Part shown: positions 46,521 to 58,208 of the stretch, piece by piece
Numbering within the stretch: position 1 is the stretch's first letter
How the letters are laid out: each line of letters starts with the position of its first letter
Source: Solen grandis
Taxonomy: Eukaryota > Mollusca > Bivalvia > Adapedonta > Solenidae
Length of the DNA: 64,000 bases
Assembly (NCBI GenBank): GCA_021229015.1
Contig: CM037788.1
Location: 49,007,296-49,071,295, forward strand
Direction of reading: 5' to 3'
Notes under the pieces: model-generated
Databases searched by the model: none
Told to the model about the DNA's origin: nothing
What the model saw: the letters and a program-made list of their open reading frames with translations, nothing else
Position numbers and translations under genes: made by a program

Positions 46521-47124
46521 ACAAACGAAAAGGACAATCCACCATGAAAATGTATCATACAATAAATACTTACATAGATTATAATGGCAATATGATGACA
46601 TAATTATGTAAACATATATTGTACATGTGTACTTTATTATACATTATATAATGTACAACTTTGATATAGGAAAGTTTATTTGATTAAAACTTTCCCGGCC
46701 TTCTCAATTAATGACATTTAAGTAATATAGAAATAATATGAAACCAGAATCCACCAGTAGTAAGAAATACAGATTTAACATTTATTTTTAAGGAATTTGG
46801 TTTTAGACCTGTTGAAATACTAATTTTGTTTTGTGTGAAATAGAATAATTTCTCACAATTATTTTTTTTTTTTTTAATTTTTATTATTATTTTTTCTTTT
46901 TTTATTTATTTTTATTTATTTTTTTGTATTTGAAAATAAGCAAAATTGAAATTGTCACTTTTGTCAGAATATAACCTCAAGTTCTTCAAAGTGTCTACAC
47001 TATGTTTGTCCAGGTGTGATTTTCTAACAACATAGCACAAGTAATGTCCTAAATATTTCACGTGGTGCTAATGGGTTGAATACATGGTATATCAACATTA
47101 GTCAAGTGGTCCTGCTACAGTATC
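46521..47124. other. T-rich non-coding sequence
   Basis: Long T-rich tract at about 46860-46927. Nothing else. Confidence 0.5.
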
Positions 47125-47520
47125 TCATTCACGTGGTGGAAGAAGTCCCCGAGTTCACAGAGACAAAGTTAAACTACCGACCTTGTTTGTTTGTTGGATT
47201 TAACGTCCCACCGACAGTATTTCAGTCATTTGGGGACAATGTCTACTTGAGACATATATAGTTTTGCCATACTGCAGTATCACGCCGTAGCACACCCAGT
47301 CACATTATCCTGAAACCGGACCAACCAGTCCTGCAACTATCGTTATATGCTGAGCGCCAAGCAAGGAAGCTATAACAGTACCATTTTTACGACTTTGGTA
47401 TGCCGCTGTCGGGGATCGAACCCACGACGTCCCGCTCCCGAGACGGACGCTGTAACCACTCGGCCACCGGGGACGGTGAACTGAACTACCGACCTGCCCG
47501 AGCCATCGAGAAAGAACAGA
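47125..47520 (-). repeat. SINE family 1 remnant split by a family 2 insertion
   Basis: 'acgtggtggaagaagtcccc' and 'gagttcacagag' (up to 47183) and 'aactaccgacctgcccgagc' (after 47484) match the reverse of family 1 (compare 48395-48460). The two halves are separated by the complete family 2 element, giving the relative insertion order. Confidence 0.65.
47184..47483 (-). repeat. full-length SINE, family 2, with 12-bp target duplication
   Basis: A 300-bp element in reverse: tail 'tttgtttgttggatttaacg', body 'ctgcagtatcacgccgtagc', 'gctgagcgccaagcaaggaa', head 'gtcggggatcgaacccacga' (B box) and 'gtaaccactcggccaccggg' (A box). Flanked by 'aactaccgacct' at 47172-47183 and 47484-47495. Reference copy for this family here. 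Confidence 0.93.
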
Positions 47521-47949
47521 GCAGGACTTCAAACACAGTCGTATATGTTCAGTGATGCGAAGACATAAGTGAGAACAATATTTCTATATATAGATATAGA
47601 ATTAATGGCTGGTCTATGCAAACTGTGAATATCTAAGTATTGAGGGGAAATGTTATGCAAGTAAAAGTTAACAACTACCCTATATGCATGCTGAGTGTCA
47701 AACAGTAAGCTACCAGTACCTTTTTTAACAAGAATATGCTGCAGTAAAAAAGTTTCAGTCGTAGGTTGCAGTTCAGAGTTCTTCGAGAAATTGAAAAACA
47801 ATGAAGTACATTGGCTGGATTGAAATTAACACACAACAATATGTGTTCGAAAAACACTATGCTCCCGTCTGAGTAGGTTAGATGTCATATAATTTATGTC
47901 ATCAGAAAGACATTCATAAGTGATATAGACTTTTGCTCCATAGAGTAAT
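47521..47949. other. non-coding sequence with a small family 2 scrap
   Basis: 'catgctgagtgtcaaacagt' and 'aagctaccagtaccttttt' at about 47685-47730 are a diverged piece of family 2 in reverse. Otherwise unassigned. Confidence 0.45.
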
Positions 47950-49000
47950 GGAGGAATGCTCAAGGTAAAAAAAAAAGAAAAATAAAGGGAGCTAATTTTG
48001 AAAAAAAAAGAACCTAACAGAGTTCTGTTTAATAATCATTACACTCCTTCTACTAACTATCTATTTATATTTTATGTATCAAATCAATACCTCAAACAGT
48101 TCAGGAGTTATGTTCTTCAATGACAAAATATGATATATAAAAGGAAGGGAGAAAATCAGAAAAATCAAATCAGACAGAGTGAAGATTCTTGGTTACTACA
48201 CTGCTCCTACTTGCTATCTTATTATGTTTAAAAAGCTTCAAGTCCTAACGGTCTTTTGTTTATGAGTTTTGCTTCCCCGAAAAAATAAAACAAAAAATAT
48301 TGGGAGATAATCAAAACCCAGACCTGGTTGTTGTTGTTGTTTACCGTCGCTGCGATAATATTTCAATCATATAGCGACGTCCAGCTAATTACAGGTGGAG
48401 GAAGACCCCGTGTACACAGAGGTACCCGGGCAGAACCACCGACCTACCGCAAGCCAACTGGAAGGTTTCCTCACACCATACGGGGATTCGAACCCACAGC
48501 GGTGAGGGGCTGAGAGATTTGTAGTCCACGACTGTAACCGCTCGGCCACGGCGGCCCCTCCTGGTAGAGGTATGGCTCTCAGTCACTACACTATTCCTAG
48601 TTGTCATCTACTTATTTATGAAGTTTCAAGTCAATACCTTGTATAGTTTTCAAGTATATAGTAAATAAGTTATTCTATGGACAGAAATTCATTGTAAAAT
48701 TAAATAAAGAGAGATATTAAAAATATGATCCATATAGAGTTACGGTTCTTGGTTACTGCACTTCCAAATCTCACCATGTATTTATATTTTGAGTTTCAAG
48801 TCAATATCTTGTATAGTTTATGAGTTATGATTCCGCAAAAATTGAAAAATAAAAAGGGGAGATAATTCTAAACTTGGGCCAGATAGAGTTATGGTTCTTA
48901 GTCAATGCACTTCTTCTAGTCACATTCTATTCATGTGTGAAGTTTAAAGTCAATACATGGTATAATTTTCAAGTTAAGGCCAATATTAAAGTTGCTGACT
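47950..49000 (+). repeat. diverged ~165-180-bp tandem array
   Basis: About five units, each with 'gggag(a/c)taat', 'agagttatggttctt', 'cactacac(t)...ct', 'gaagtttcaagtcaata' and 'gtatagttt(t)(c/a)aag'. Similar arrays are common in bivalve genomes (general knowledge, not searched). One unit is split by the SINE at 48327-48559. Confidence 0.7.
48327..48559 (-). repeat. SINE, family 1, inserted in the tandem array
   Basis: Reverse orientation: tail 'tttaccgtcgctgcgataat', body 'cgtccagctaattacaggtg', B box complement 'gggattcgaacccacagcgg', head 'ccgctcggccacggcggccc'. The host unit reads on after it ('cctggtagaggtatggctct'), and 'cctgg' on both sides is a short possible target duplication. Confidence 0.9.
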
Positions 49001-52000
49001 AACCAACCAACAAACAGACAGGGCAAAAACAATATTTTTTCGATCTAACGGGTTAGGCCGGAACATGCCGAGTTGATACGACTGACAAGAAGCAAGCATT
49101 CCAGTGGCTGTGGGATGAGAGAATCAAATTTCTTAGCATATAGTTTCTCTATAGAACTTAAAACATTGCTAAAAATAGGCATTTCTTGAGTCAGGGTCTA
49201 AAATAGTCTTAAAGTATTCAAGAACTACGAACTAGAGTTATGCGGAAATGTCATGTGAGTGCGTTTACACGAGGCAGAACCTAATATAAATCACCGTATC
49301 CTGGGAAATAATTTATCCATGTACATAAGACTTGAACAGCATTAGACAATTTACTTGCGTGAGCGCGCTCCCCAAAATAGGCATTTTCGTCACCGGAAAT
49401 TTCCGAAGTCACTCACATCCTTTGCATGAACGCACCGCACAAAATAAGAGGTCGCCATTTCCCATTAGCGACACAGAATTTCGTGTTACTTTGTCGCATG
49501 TCCTAATTTCTAATCGAAAGAAAAGAAACGGTGCCAAACTACGGAAATGACAATCCTGAGTCATGCCGGTTAATGAATGCCATTCCCAGAAAGATAACTT
49601 TTGGAGGCGATATATATTTAGTTTCGAAATTGCCGACCCATTTACGATCAATCAAGCGAAGTTTGCTGAAAATGAGAAAAATATCCTAAAACGTTCGGTA
49701 AATGTGGTGATAATAAAAGTAATTATATGATTAAAAAGAATAATAGATAATGTACTATATGAGAAACCCCATTTTTTACGCGACCCCGTCCCCCTTTTTT
49801 CCATTTTCCATGTTAGGGCCTGAAGAAAAAATAGTTTACCAGGTTGTCATTTGGATGAAACAAGAGAATATATGTCTAATGTCTGTATCATCTTTGAAGC
49901 GAGCTGTAGATTCTATTTATTCATTTTGTGTATATTGTGCAAATACTAACAAATACTTAAGACTAGAGGTACCGATAACCATTGAATTTGCAAGCCAGCG
50001 AGTATGCAGATGCATTGAGAAAATTTGACAAAATAGGGGTGGGGGAAGTCAGTTTGGTTGTAAGTTGAAAGGAAAGGCTATCAGCTTGTTTATTTGGTTA
50101 AATCTTATTAAGGTTAAGCATGTTTGTGGTATTTCCACCGAAATATGGGGATGTAATATTAACTTGCGTGACTTTGAAAATAATATTACTTCAAAAACAA
50201 AATTTCTCAAAGACCTTCAGATTTAATAGTCTGTTGACAGAGATCGCGTGCGACAATTTTTTCCAGCCTTTTTAAGCAGCATTCAAGCGCCTGTCCCTAA
50301 TTGCTTACAATGATATCCTATATGCTGGGACACGTCCTAACCAATCAGCTGTCGAGGAAGCGTGCCATCTGCCGCACGTGGGGATTCGGATTACCTCGGC
50401 AGATACCGATAGCATTTAAACCCCTCGATTTTTGTCCCATTTAAAATTGAATAAGTGCAAGTTAAATGAGTCCATCCCAAAGCTCCCCTGATTTATTAGA
50501 GGGTGGCGTAAATGCGGACGACCAAACTAGAGCGCCATCTAGCGGGTAGCAATTGTCCTGGCTATGTTCGGCTTGTGACAAAATTGGAAATTAACTGCTG
50601 GAATTGTTCCGGTCACGTTATGCGACCCAAAATGACATGTTTTATTGCCAATTCTGTACGACAGGAAGACATAAATTATCTGAATTTCAGCATTTGCTTT
50701 GTATGGTTTTCTTGCTCGATAACGGACAAATACAAATTTTAAGCATTGTGTTTAATTACTGTAACAGCCATATTGATAGTTGTTATAAATGTGATGATAA
50801 TCAGCTTTGTTTTGTTAAACATGCAACAGGTTGCCAACGTTTAGACCGCGTTTCAAAATCACATATCAGTCGTGAAATGTAATGATCATTAGCTTTTTTT
50901 ATGAATTAATTTGAACATGAAGGCACTCTGATTTCAAATTTCACCATTTACGGTCCATTTCCGACCCATCGTAATTTCGAATGAATGAATTTTCTCTTAA
51001 ACTTCTTATTTGAATAGTTTAATCATAATTCAATGTTTTTGCTCGAAAAAAATCTCATATGCATTTTTCAAAACACATTATCATGTGACATTTGAGCAGG
51101 GATTCGCGAGACATGGCTAATCAATGTAATGAAAACGCTGGTAAATCGGAAACCATTTTGGCTCCAATTTCCGAGAGTCGTCTGCGATTCTGCCTTTCAA
51201 CCATGTAGCATGAAATATCCACTGGGTACTAACCTCTCAACTGGACTTAATTACGAGGACATGCTGCTGGTGAATAACTTAAAAACAAACGGACATTAAT
51301 TTTGTGTCCTTGCTTGGCCACTGATGGTGTTATGGTGGCAGCCGCTCCACATTTTCCGCTTCCTCACTTTCATGCATGCCCGAGTAAAGATTTCCTATCT
51401 AGATGTGCCAAACATTGTGTTTCTTGGGTAGCGGATGGTAACGGGTGGTTCTGTGTCACGCGGGCTGCGCACCCATTATGTCGTCTGCTGTATCCATAGA
51501 TGAAAATGCGATGGCGTGTATCAAGATTAAATTCTAAAACAATGCCTGATGGTCTATTTAATATAAAGATGATATACATTAAGATTAATAACGATGCTTC
51601 TGAACTGGTTTAGCTTTGTTATTATAATTTTTTAAAACGTGAAATTGTTTAATATAAGTTTGTATAATTGTATATGAAAAGACAATCTTTTTGTCATATT
51701 CAAACCAATGCAAGAGAAAATTCGATTTTATATTAGTTCATTATAATGATATATGTCATATTAATATATCACACATGTATCCATGGGTGTTAAACTAATT
51801 TCATATTCTTTATAAATACAAACACTGAATTAAATATGTTATTGATATCGAGTGGTCAGTTTTGCCTTCCCAAATAATTATCTGCTATAGGCACGTGCGC
51901 TAATACATCTCTATGAAGTGCGCGTGCCCATGACAAAAAGACGTGCACTGTAAAAACTTTACGGTCCTAACTTTTAATCAAAGGCATTTTGTTCCGGTGT

Positions 52001-53993
52001 AAAGCCATCACAGAATATTACAATGAAACAAAGATAAAATATAACAGAAAAAATATCCCACCCGTAGAGACTGTGTCCGACTCATTCAAGAGCTGAGTCT
52101 ACCCCGCGCAGTGTTTATAAAATGAGTATTTAAGTGACACTGTGGATCTTACAGAGTGTCAACAAAGGCACGCGGAGTTAAAACTGATGAGAATTGCGTC
52201 TATTGAATACTCCATAACCGCACGCGACCTGGAAAACAGACAGGGTTAATTGATGGGCTGATAACAGACATCAATGGTACGAAAATGTTTAGAAATAAAA
52301 TTATTTTTGATTTGATCGAAATCATAACGAAATTAAAAAAAAACCTACTCTGATTTCAAAGTTGCAGGAAACCTCTTTTTTCCGAAATATACACAGAATC
52401 AACATTCGCTTAATCTATCGTCTGTTTAAATGATATTTATACATAATTTAACATGTGAAACCAATTTTACCGGAAATCTATTGAAAACAGACAATCTGTT
52501 ATTTTAATTCTGCCACGATATATACGCAAAACTTCAGTCGGAGTTCTTAAACATTTCGTCTAGGATATTTGTAGTTGTTTCCCCGTCACTTAATAGCCTA
52601 ATTATTTCTTTAAGCTATGCATATTACAAGTGATGAAAAGCGCACACTTTATATTCCTTATTTCTTGCGAAAGCATTATTTATATTTTTTTCGGCGTAAA
52701 TTGTATAAAATGGATTTTGACCTATTTCTTGAACCAATGAAATCTTGGTTAACAACCGAAAAGTTCGGAAAAGCACTGTTTCATTCGTTTGCATAAATCA
52801 TTTTAGGATATTACATCGATAAATGGAAGTTTCATGGTGCATATCTTTCTGCATGAATCTTGATTGTCAATTGGAAATAAAAATTCAATATACCTATTTA
52901 AACATAAAAAACATCCAGTTGAAAAATTCAAACATACATTCTAAGCAGTGAAAAAACAACAGTTGTGAGTCTTTAGAAAATGTAGTTAACCTTGGTAGTT
53001 GACTCGTCTCTCTAGACTCGCAGTGTATAAATTAGCAAACATAAACCATATATAGTGAACGATATTAGGCTTTTATATTATCATCTTAAGTCTTTCTTGG
53101 TGCTGGAATAATTGTTTTTTTTTTATATGATATAAGATTCAGTTTTGTTATTTTAGTTTTGTCTACAAGATGGTAATTATTAAATGTTTATATTTTCTTG
53201 AATTACCTCCCTCTAATTTATTCTTATCCCAGTTGACATATATAAATCTTGCACATATATTTATATATTGCTTTGCGCGTAGATGATTCCGCTTATAAAT
53301 GCATTCAAAATATTTCCTTTCATTGATACGCTATCTGGTGAGATGTAAGATTTGAGGTGGCGAATCTGCTAGCCGGGTAGCAGTTGGAGAAATATTTTGA
53401 GTATTTTAGGTTAAGTTACTCCTGCACCCAGAAAGCATTGCGCTATCTGTGGTAGGGTTTGGGGTTTTAAGAGCTTAGCGTATTTTTCTTTTACTTCCTA
53501 GTATAATACATCTTATACATTTAGCGACAAATTTATACGTTTCATAGCATTATTTTAAAACCACAGACCATTTAAAACTTGTAAGCATTAAAGCATTATT
53601 ATATTAACTATATTACATTGTAGCACTTTTACTTTCTTTGTTGTTGATTTTTTACGCCGACTATCTTTTTTTTAAATATATTTCTTGTTTAAATCAATTC
53701 ACTCATCCGTCCTTTCAGTTTGTTAAATATTTATAAATGTCATAACACTCATCACTTGCTGTTTTATCGTGGTTCTTTGGAAAAAGAAAAAAACAAAACA
53801 ACAACCGTGTGCACTATTACACGTTGAACATAGAGATGTTATAAATACATGCATTTATAAACCCCACTTTAAGTCTCATAAACACGTACACATCTTGTCA
53901 TGATTGTATCAAACATTTATAACCAAATTTAAAAGATGGAAACAGAACACCTCTTCGCCATTTTCTCATTATCGATTTTAATACCATTGTGAG
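49001..53993. promoter_or_regulatory. repeat-poor region with CpG-richer patches; possible regulatory DNA
   Basis: About 5 kb in which I recognise no SINE, MITE or tandem array, unlike the flanks. GC/CpG-richer patches occur at 49330-49560, 50230-50620, 51100-51500 and 52060-52270, each with short open frames but no splice or domain support. Motifs include a CCAAT box and CACGTG at about 50340-50390 and a CTCF-like site at 50531. Retention of repeat-free, motif-dense DNA is typical of cis-regulatory landscapes, but here that is inference. Confidence 0.3.
50531..50545 (-). promoter_or_regulatory. CTCF-like motif 2
   Basis: Minus strand reads CCGCTAGATGGCGCT, again fitting CCRSYAGRKGGCRSY throughout. 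Same orientation as the motif at 46093, 4.4 kb away. Confidence 0.4.
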
Positions 53994-54162
53994 ACCTTAA
54001 AAAAGCAAGCTGCTCGCCGAGCCAGACTCTCCCGTGTATTGTCATTTACCGTTGAGCACACCTGTTCAAACCTCTTTGATGTGTACCGCCCAGTTACCGG
54101 TGAGCTATATACGGTAGTTCGCACGACAATTCTGTGCTGTCAGGAATATATTCACGCTAGAG
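53994..54162 (+). other. candidate internal exon, unidentified gene
   Basis: Acceptor-like 'ccattttctcattatcgatt' ... 'ttgtgag' ends at 53993 and a good donor (CTAGAG|GTAAGG) starts at 54163. Between them, 56 codons are open in one frame with raised GC and CpG. The peptide begins TLKKQAARRARLSRVLSFTV and later has VYRPVTGELYTVV and CCQEYIHAR. The basic start and mixed body look protein-like, but I recognise no domain and find no partner exon. The alternative is a 5' UTR exon or a CpG-rich regulatory patch. Confidence 0.3.
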
Positions 54163-55089
54163 GTAAGGATTTAAACAGTTTTCTGTGTAAGGTTTGCATT
54201 ATTTATACATGCTTTTCTCAAGTCTGTAAGTGACCACACCAAAGCCCCATGCAGCGTGTCCAGTCTTTGAGTGTATTACGTAAATTGGCATGTGACGTGA
54301 TGTTAGGCAGAATCTCTCCAGGGTGATGTTGTTAAAGATTATTTGCCATTCAAATGGAACAGTTAATGACCACTGTGACATGCATGTCTGTCTTCATGAT
54401 GTCTCTTTCTTCTACTGTTTACTGTTATCAGCAATAAACCATCAATTTCTTTCTCTGCCAATTTGACTGTTTGTCTATCTAAAGATCAATTTGAAAATTA
54501 GGAGTTAATGTAACTAATTTTCATCAGTTATTCATTCTCGCTATCCCTCCATCCATGCATACACTTCTACGTCCTGTTAAGTTTTTTTTACACCCATCCC
54601 CTCCAAGATGTACCCTCAAAATTTTAGGTCCTCTACATGGAAGGGTACAACATTAAGTGTAGAAGGTATTAAAATGAAAAAAGGAAGCCCTGCCTTCCAT
54701 CTGAATTTTGATGTGTACATTATAATCCTGACTTACAATTATATTCGTATTACTTGGAAGGATATCATATGCATGACACTAATTTATTGAATCTTACTAC
54801 ACACTAGTCAATTTTTTACCCTACTATATCTGATGTAATATGATATTTGTGAGCCGAATTAATCTATACAGTTTCCTTCTGTATAGTTATGACATAGACA
54901 TATATTACATTTTAGTATATAATTGTCTATAGTTATAATGTTGTGAAAGATAAATAATTGGGTTTTATAGCAGTCATAAATTTACAAAGAAAATACAAAA
55001 AAAAAAAAAAAAAATCATTCTAGATAGTCTTCTTTTCCTGTCTCCAAGGCATGCAGTTAAGATTTATGAACAGCATATGTATTTCATAA
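54163..55089. other. AT-rich non-coding sequence
   Basis: Nothing assignable. A second GTAAGT (AGTCT|GTAAGT) is at about 54226. Poly(A) run at 54996-55013. Confidence 0.5.
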
Positions 55090-55351
55090 ATCAGGCTTGA
55101 ATTCCATCAGTGATACTTAGCATTAAGAAATACCTAAATTTGGTTGAAGCGGCGCCTTCCTTCCATTCCTGTTTTACAAAACTGTTTAAAATTGATGTAA
55201 ATTATTACCTTATTACCTTAAGGACTAGCAATTAATAGCTGTTAAGAAAACATATTTGGGAATTGTTATCAGAGAAACATAAAATGATTAAATTCGTCTC
55301 TAAGAAAAATTAACTTGTGCTTAGTAAGGATAATTGAATTCAAACCTGATC
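55090..55351. mobile_element. MITE related to the 38093 element
   Basis: The ends are inverted: left 'atcaggcttgaattccatca' then 'gtgatacttag', right 'cttagtaaggataattgaat' then 'tcaaacctgat'. Length (262 bp) and end sequence (GGCTYGAATTCCA...ATACTTAG) match the 38093-38357 element, with more mismatches between arms, so this is an older family member. Confidence 0.65.
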
Positions 55352-55439
55352 AACCTATGAATTACTTGTTTGTTTTTATACTGATTACAAAGGTCATTTT
55401 ATTGATAATTTTTGAGTGATGAATCATTCTTGTTTTATT

Positions 55440-55669
55440 TTAAGCTTTTCCCTCACACCATGAAAAGACCTATGCGAACAGCATAAAACCAGATCAGCCT
55501 GCGAGTAACTGGCAGGCTGATCAGGTTTTATGCTGTTTGCTGCTCCTCATGGTCTGGAAATGAGATTTGTAATTAATTTGTAAGGTTTAACTGTGGTTTT
55601 CTGCAGATCAGGCTTTATGTGGTACCTATTGAGTGCGTCAGAATGAGTCTATATGAGGGAAAGGGTTAA
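55440..55669. mobile_element. piggyBac-like MITE, copy 3
   Basis: Right end intact (tatgagggaaagggttaa). Left end partly lost: TTAA remains, but CCCTTTCCC has become GCTTTTCCC, and about a dozen bases are deleted after it. The internal hairpin is retained with one arm mismatch next to the loop (taactggcaggctgatcagg). Confidence 0.82.
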
Positions 55670-55694
55670 ACTTATTTATTTTACGTCAGTTGGG

Positions 55695-55865
55695 TAACAG
55701 GTTCTTATACAATTTGTACCAAATTCTTCTCAATGGATCCTGTGTTGTGGACAAATACTTTGTGCCTGGGAAGGTCTTGAAAAATCTCTGTCCCCAGCGG
55801 GGTTCAAAATAACAACCTTCATATCGCCAGTTGGGTATATTACTACTGTACCATATTGCCATTTG
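55695..55865 (-). repeat. SINE-like repeat, family 3, reverse
   Basis: 'caaatactttgtgcctggga', 'aggtcttgaaaaatctctgt', 'cccagcggggttcaaaataa' are the reverse of the family 3 body and B box. It begins 26 bp from the MITE. Confidence 0.65.
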
Positions 55866-56060
55866 CTAATGTCATCTTATTGTAAGAGGTATATATACAT
55901 TTTAAATTGAAGATGCTAAAAAATAAAAAAAAGAGATGGAATTTATACTGAATCATCATTTCATCAATGGAATGATTTTTAGGTATATTATTTATAATTC
56001 AGTTATTATCTTGTTGCATCAGCATCTGTGAATATGTTAAGGGTGATGGTATCATGTCAC

Positions 56061-56302
56061 TTAACCCTTTCCCTCATAGAGGAAACCATGAAAAGACCTA
56101 TGCGAACAGCATAAAACCAGATCAGCCTGCGAGTAACTCACAGGCTGATCAGGTTTTATGCTGTTCGCTGCTCCTCAGTGGTCTGAAAATGAGGATTTTG
56201 TAATTAAATTTGGTAAGGTTTAACTATGGTTTTCTGCAGATTTGGCTTTATGTGGCACCTATTGAGTGCGTCAAAATGAGTCTATATGAGGGAAAGGGTT
56301 AA
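56061..56302. mobile_element. piggyBac-like MITE, copy 4
   Basis: 242 bp, TTAA-bounded, with the same perfect terminal repeat as copy 1 and about the same sequence throughout. It lies only about 390 bp from copy 3. The two most similar copies (8411 and 56061) are nearly 48 kb apart. Confidence 0.88.
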
Positions 56303-56635
56303 AATGAAGGGCTGTTTCATAATGACTGATGATTTGTTTGTATATAGTGTGTTGGACAGTGTGTCAAAATTATGTTTAGATTGTTTTTGGAAGGAAGCAT
56401 TATTAATTAGATAAACAGTCGTTTATTCAATGCTTTTGGTAAAATGAGTATAAATATACACACCAGAGAAAAATAATCAAATCTTCAAAAGTGAAGAGAT
56501 AATGTAATTTATCCAATATGGGAAATATGGCTAAATTGGGAGAAAGATGAACAAACAAACATGAGATGAAAAGAAAATTGGTTTATTTTTCTTTTATGAC
56601 CATAATTTTTTTTCACTTAGGGATCTTTAGAAATA

Positions 56636-56765
56636 TGTATTTTACCTTTTGTGCAAAAGGTTGTGGGTTAAACCCCAATAGGGTCAAGACTTTTTCAAGA
56701 CCTTTCCAGGCCCAAAGTACTGGTCCAGCCCAGGAAATTGAACTAAAACATAGTTTTCAATGACC
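56636..56765 (+). repeat. SINE-like repeat, family 3
   Basis: 'aaaaggttgtgggttaaacc' (B-box region), 'aagacctttccaggcccaaa', 'gtactggtccagcccaggaa'. Tail short. Confidence 0.6.
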
Positions 56766-57384
56766 ATGATTGTGTGAATGAAAATATGATGAAACAAACA
56801 TATCCTCTTTTATCATTATCATGTGTCATTTATAGAGGTGGACAGGATATATTTGATTGTGACAGTTTTATACTCAGCTCTCTTAATATGAAAACAAGGA
56901 AATATTGCCATAGAAGTGATAACTCAAGGCTATGTTTGAATAACAGGGAGGAAATTATTTTGTGCGGGACATGCAAGTGGTTGCGATCATCATGCAACCA
57001 CTCTATTTGTAAACATAAACAGCAACCTATGATAAAATGGTAGAAGTGATTAGAGATGATTGGGTAATATCTCTTAACCTGCTGAATTTCTCAAATGGAC
57101 TTAGCCGGCACTGTTTTTGGAACTGTCCATTATCAATTTTAGGGATAACAAGATGAAAACTTGTAGTTGGTCAGCCAACAGTAAAGAGCCAGGCGGATGT
57201 GCAGGCTTGCCTGGCTCTTTACTGGTGGCAAAGGTTAGCACTTACGGTTCCAGTAGGGTAAGGGTTAAGTTATTATGCATGTTTACCTATAACACAGAAT
57301 GATGCTAAAATAAAGTATTACGTCTGCTGTTATGAATTATGGATGTAAGGACATAATTAATATATATGTAATATTTGGAGAAGG
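56766..57384. other. non-coding sequence with a 'taaagagccaggc' inverted repeat
   Basis: 'agtaaagagccaggc' (about 57179-57193) and 'gcctggctctttact' (about 57207-57221) form a perfect 15-bp hairpin with a short loop. No gene. Confidence 0.5.
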
Positions 57385-57565
57385 GTGTGTAATGGTAGGC
57401 TTTTTAAAGAAAAGATCTGCAGATCTGAAGGATTTTGGTTCAAACCATGTTGCCTGAGGCAAGAATCTCTCATGAGATTTCCTGGGCACAAAGTACAGGT
57501 CCAACCCACATACTGTTGAGATTAGGATCAGTAGAAGTTTAACGGAACTTTTTCCCTGGTGACAA
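57385..57565 (+). repeat. SINE-like repeat, family 3
   Basis: 'ttttggttcaaaccatgttg', 'tgagatttcctgggcacaaa', 'gtacaggtccaacccacata' and the tail 'ttaacggaactttttccc'. Confidence 0.68.
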
Positions 57566-58208
57566 GAAAACAGGGAAAATATTTTATCAGAAATCACCAG
57601 AAAAAACAAGCATTAACAAGTATGCTTCATGAACATTCCCAAGTATGTTTTGGATACTTAAGGGAAAGGAGGCAGAAAAATAGGGCAGGAAGATAATGCA
57701 ATAAAGTGAACTGTTATTGTAATTGAAATCTTTTTACTCTGGTGGCAGTTGTATATTAATTGCTCTGGTGACATTTCAGTTTTCTGTTTGTTGTTTTCTA
57801 AAACTTATATGTCCTCTTGTTTGCATTTGTTTTGAGATGACATTTATGATGTAATTTGTTATTTTCAAATTTTCAATGAAAATAGTTTGTCATTAACACT
57901 ACTCATGGACTCTACATGTAATAAACATCAATAAATCTATATTTAATTAAATTTGTTAGAAATTTGGAAGATTAGAGATTGGGTTTTTTTTTCTTTCTAA
58001 TAATCATACATTTCTTACCAGGTTGAAATTCAAGCAGACAAAGTAATTTTTTCTATAAAAAAAATTATTGTCCTAAATCAAGAAAGGTGTTTGTATTCAA
58101 GCAAAGGAGGATTGTGTAATTTACATTTAATAGGTGAATTGCATGGTATTTCTTAAATACGGTAAACCTTTAATTTTTATTTCTTTGTTTTCATGTCCCT
58201 ATACTCTA
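57566..58208. other. AT-rich non-coding sequence
   Basis: Nothing assignable. Confidence 0.5.
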
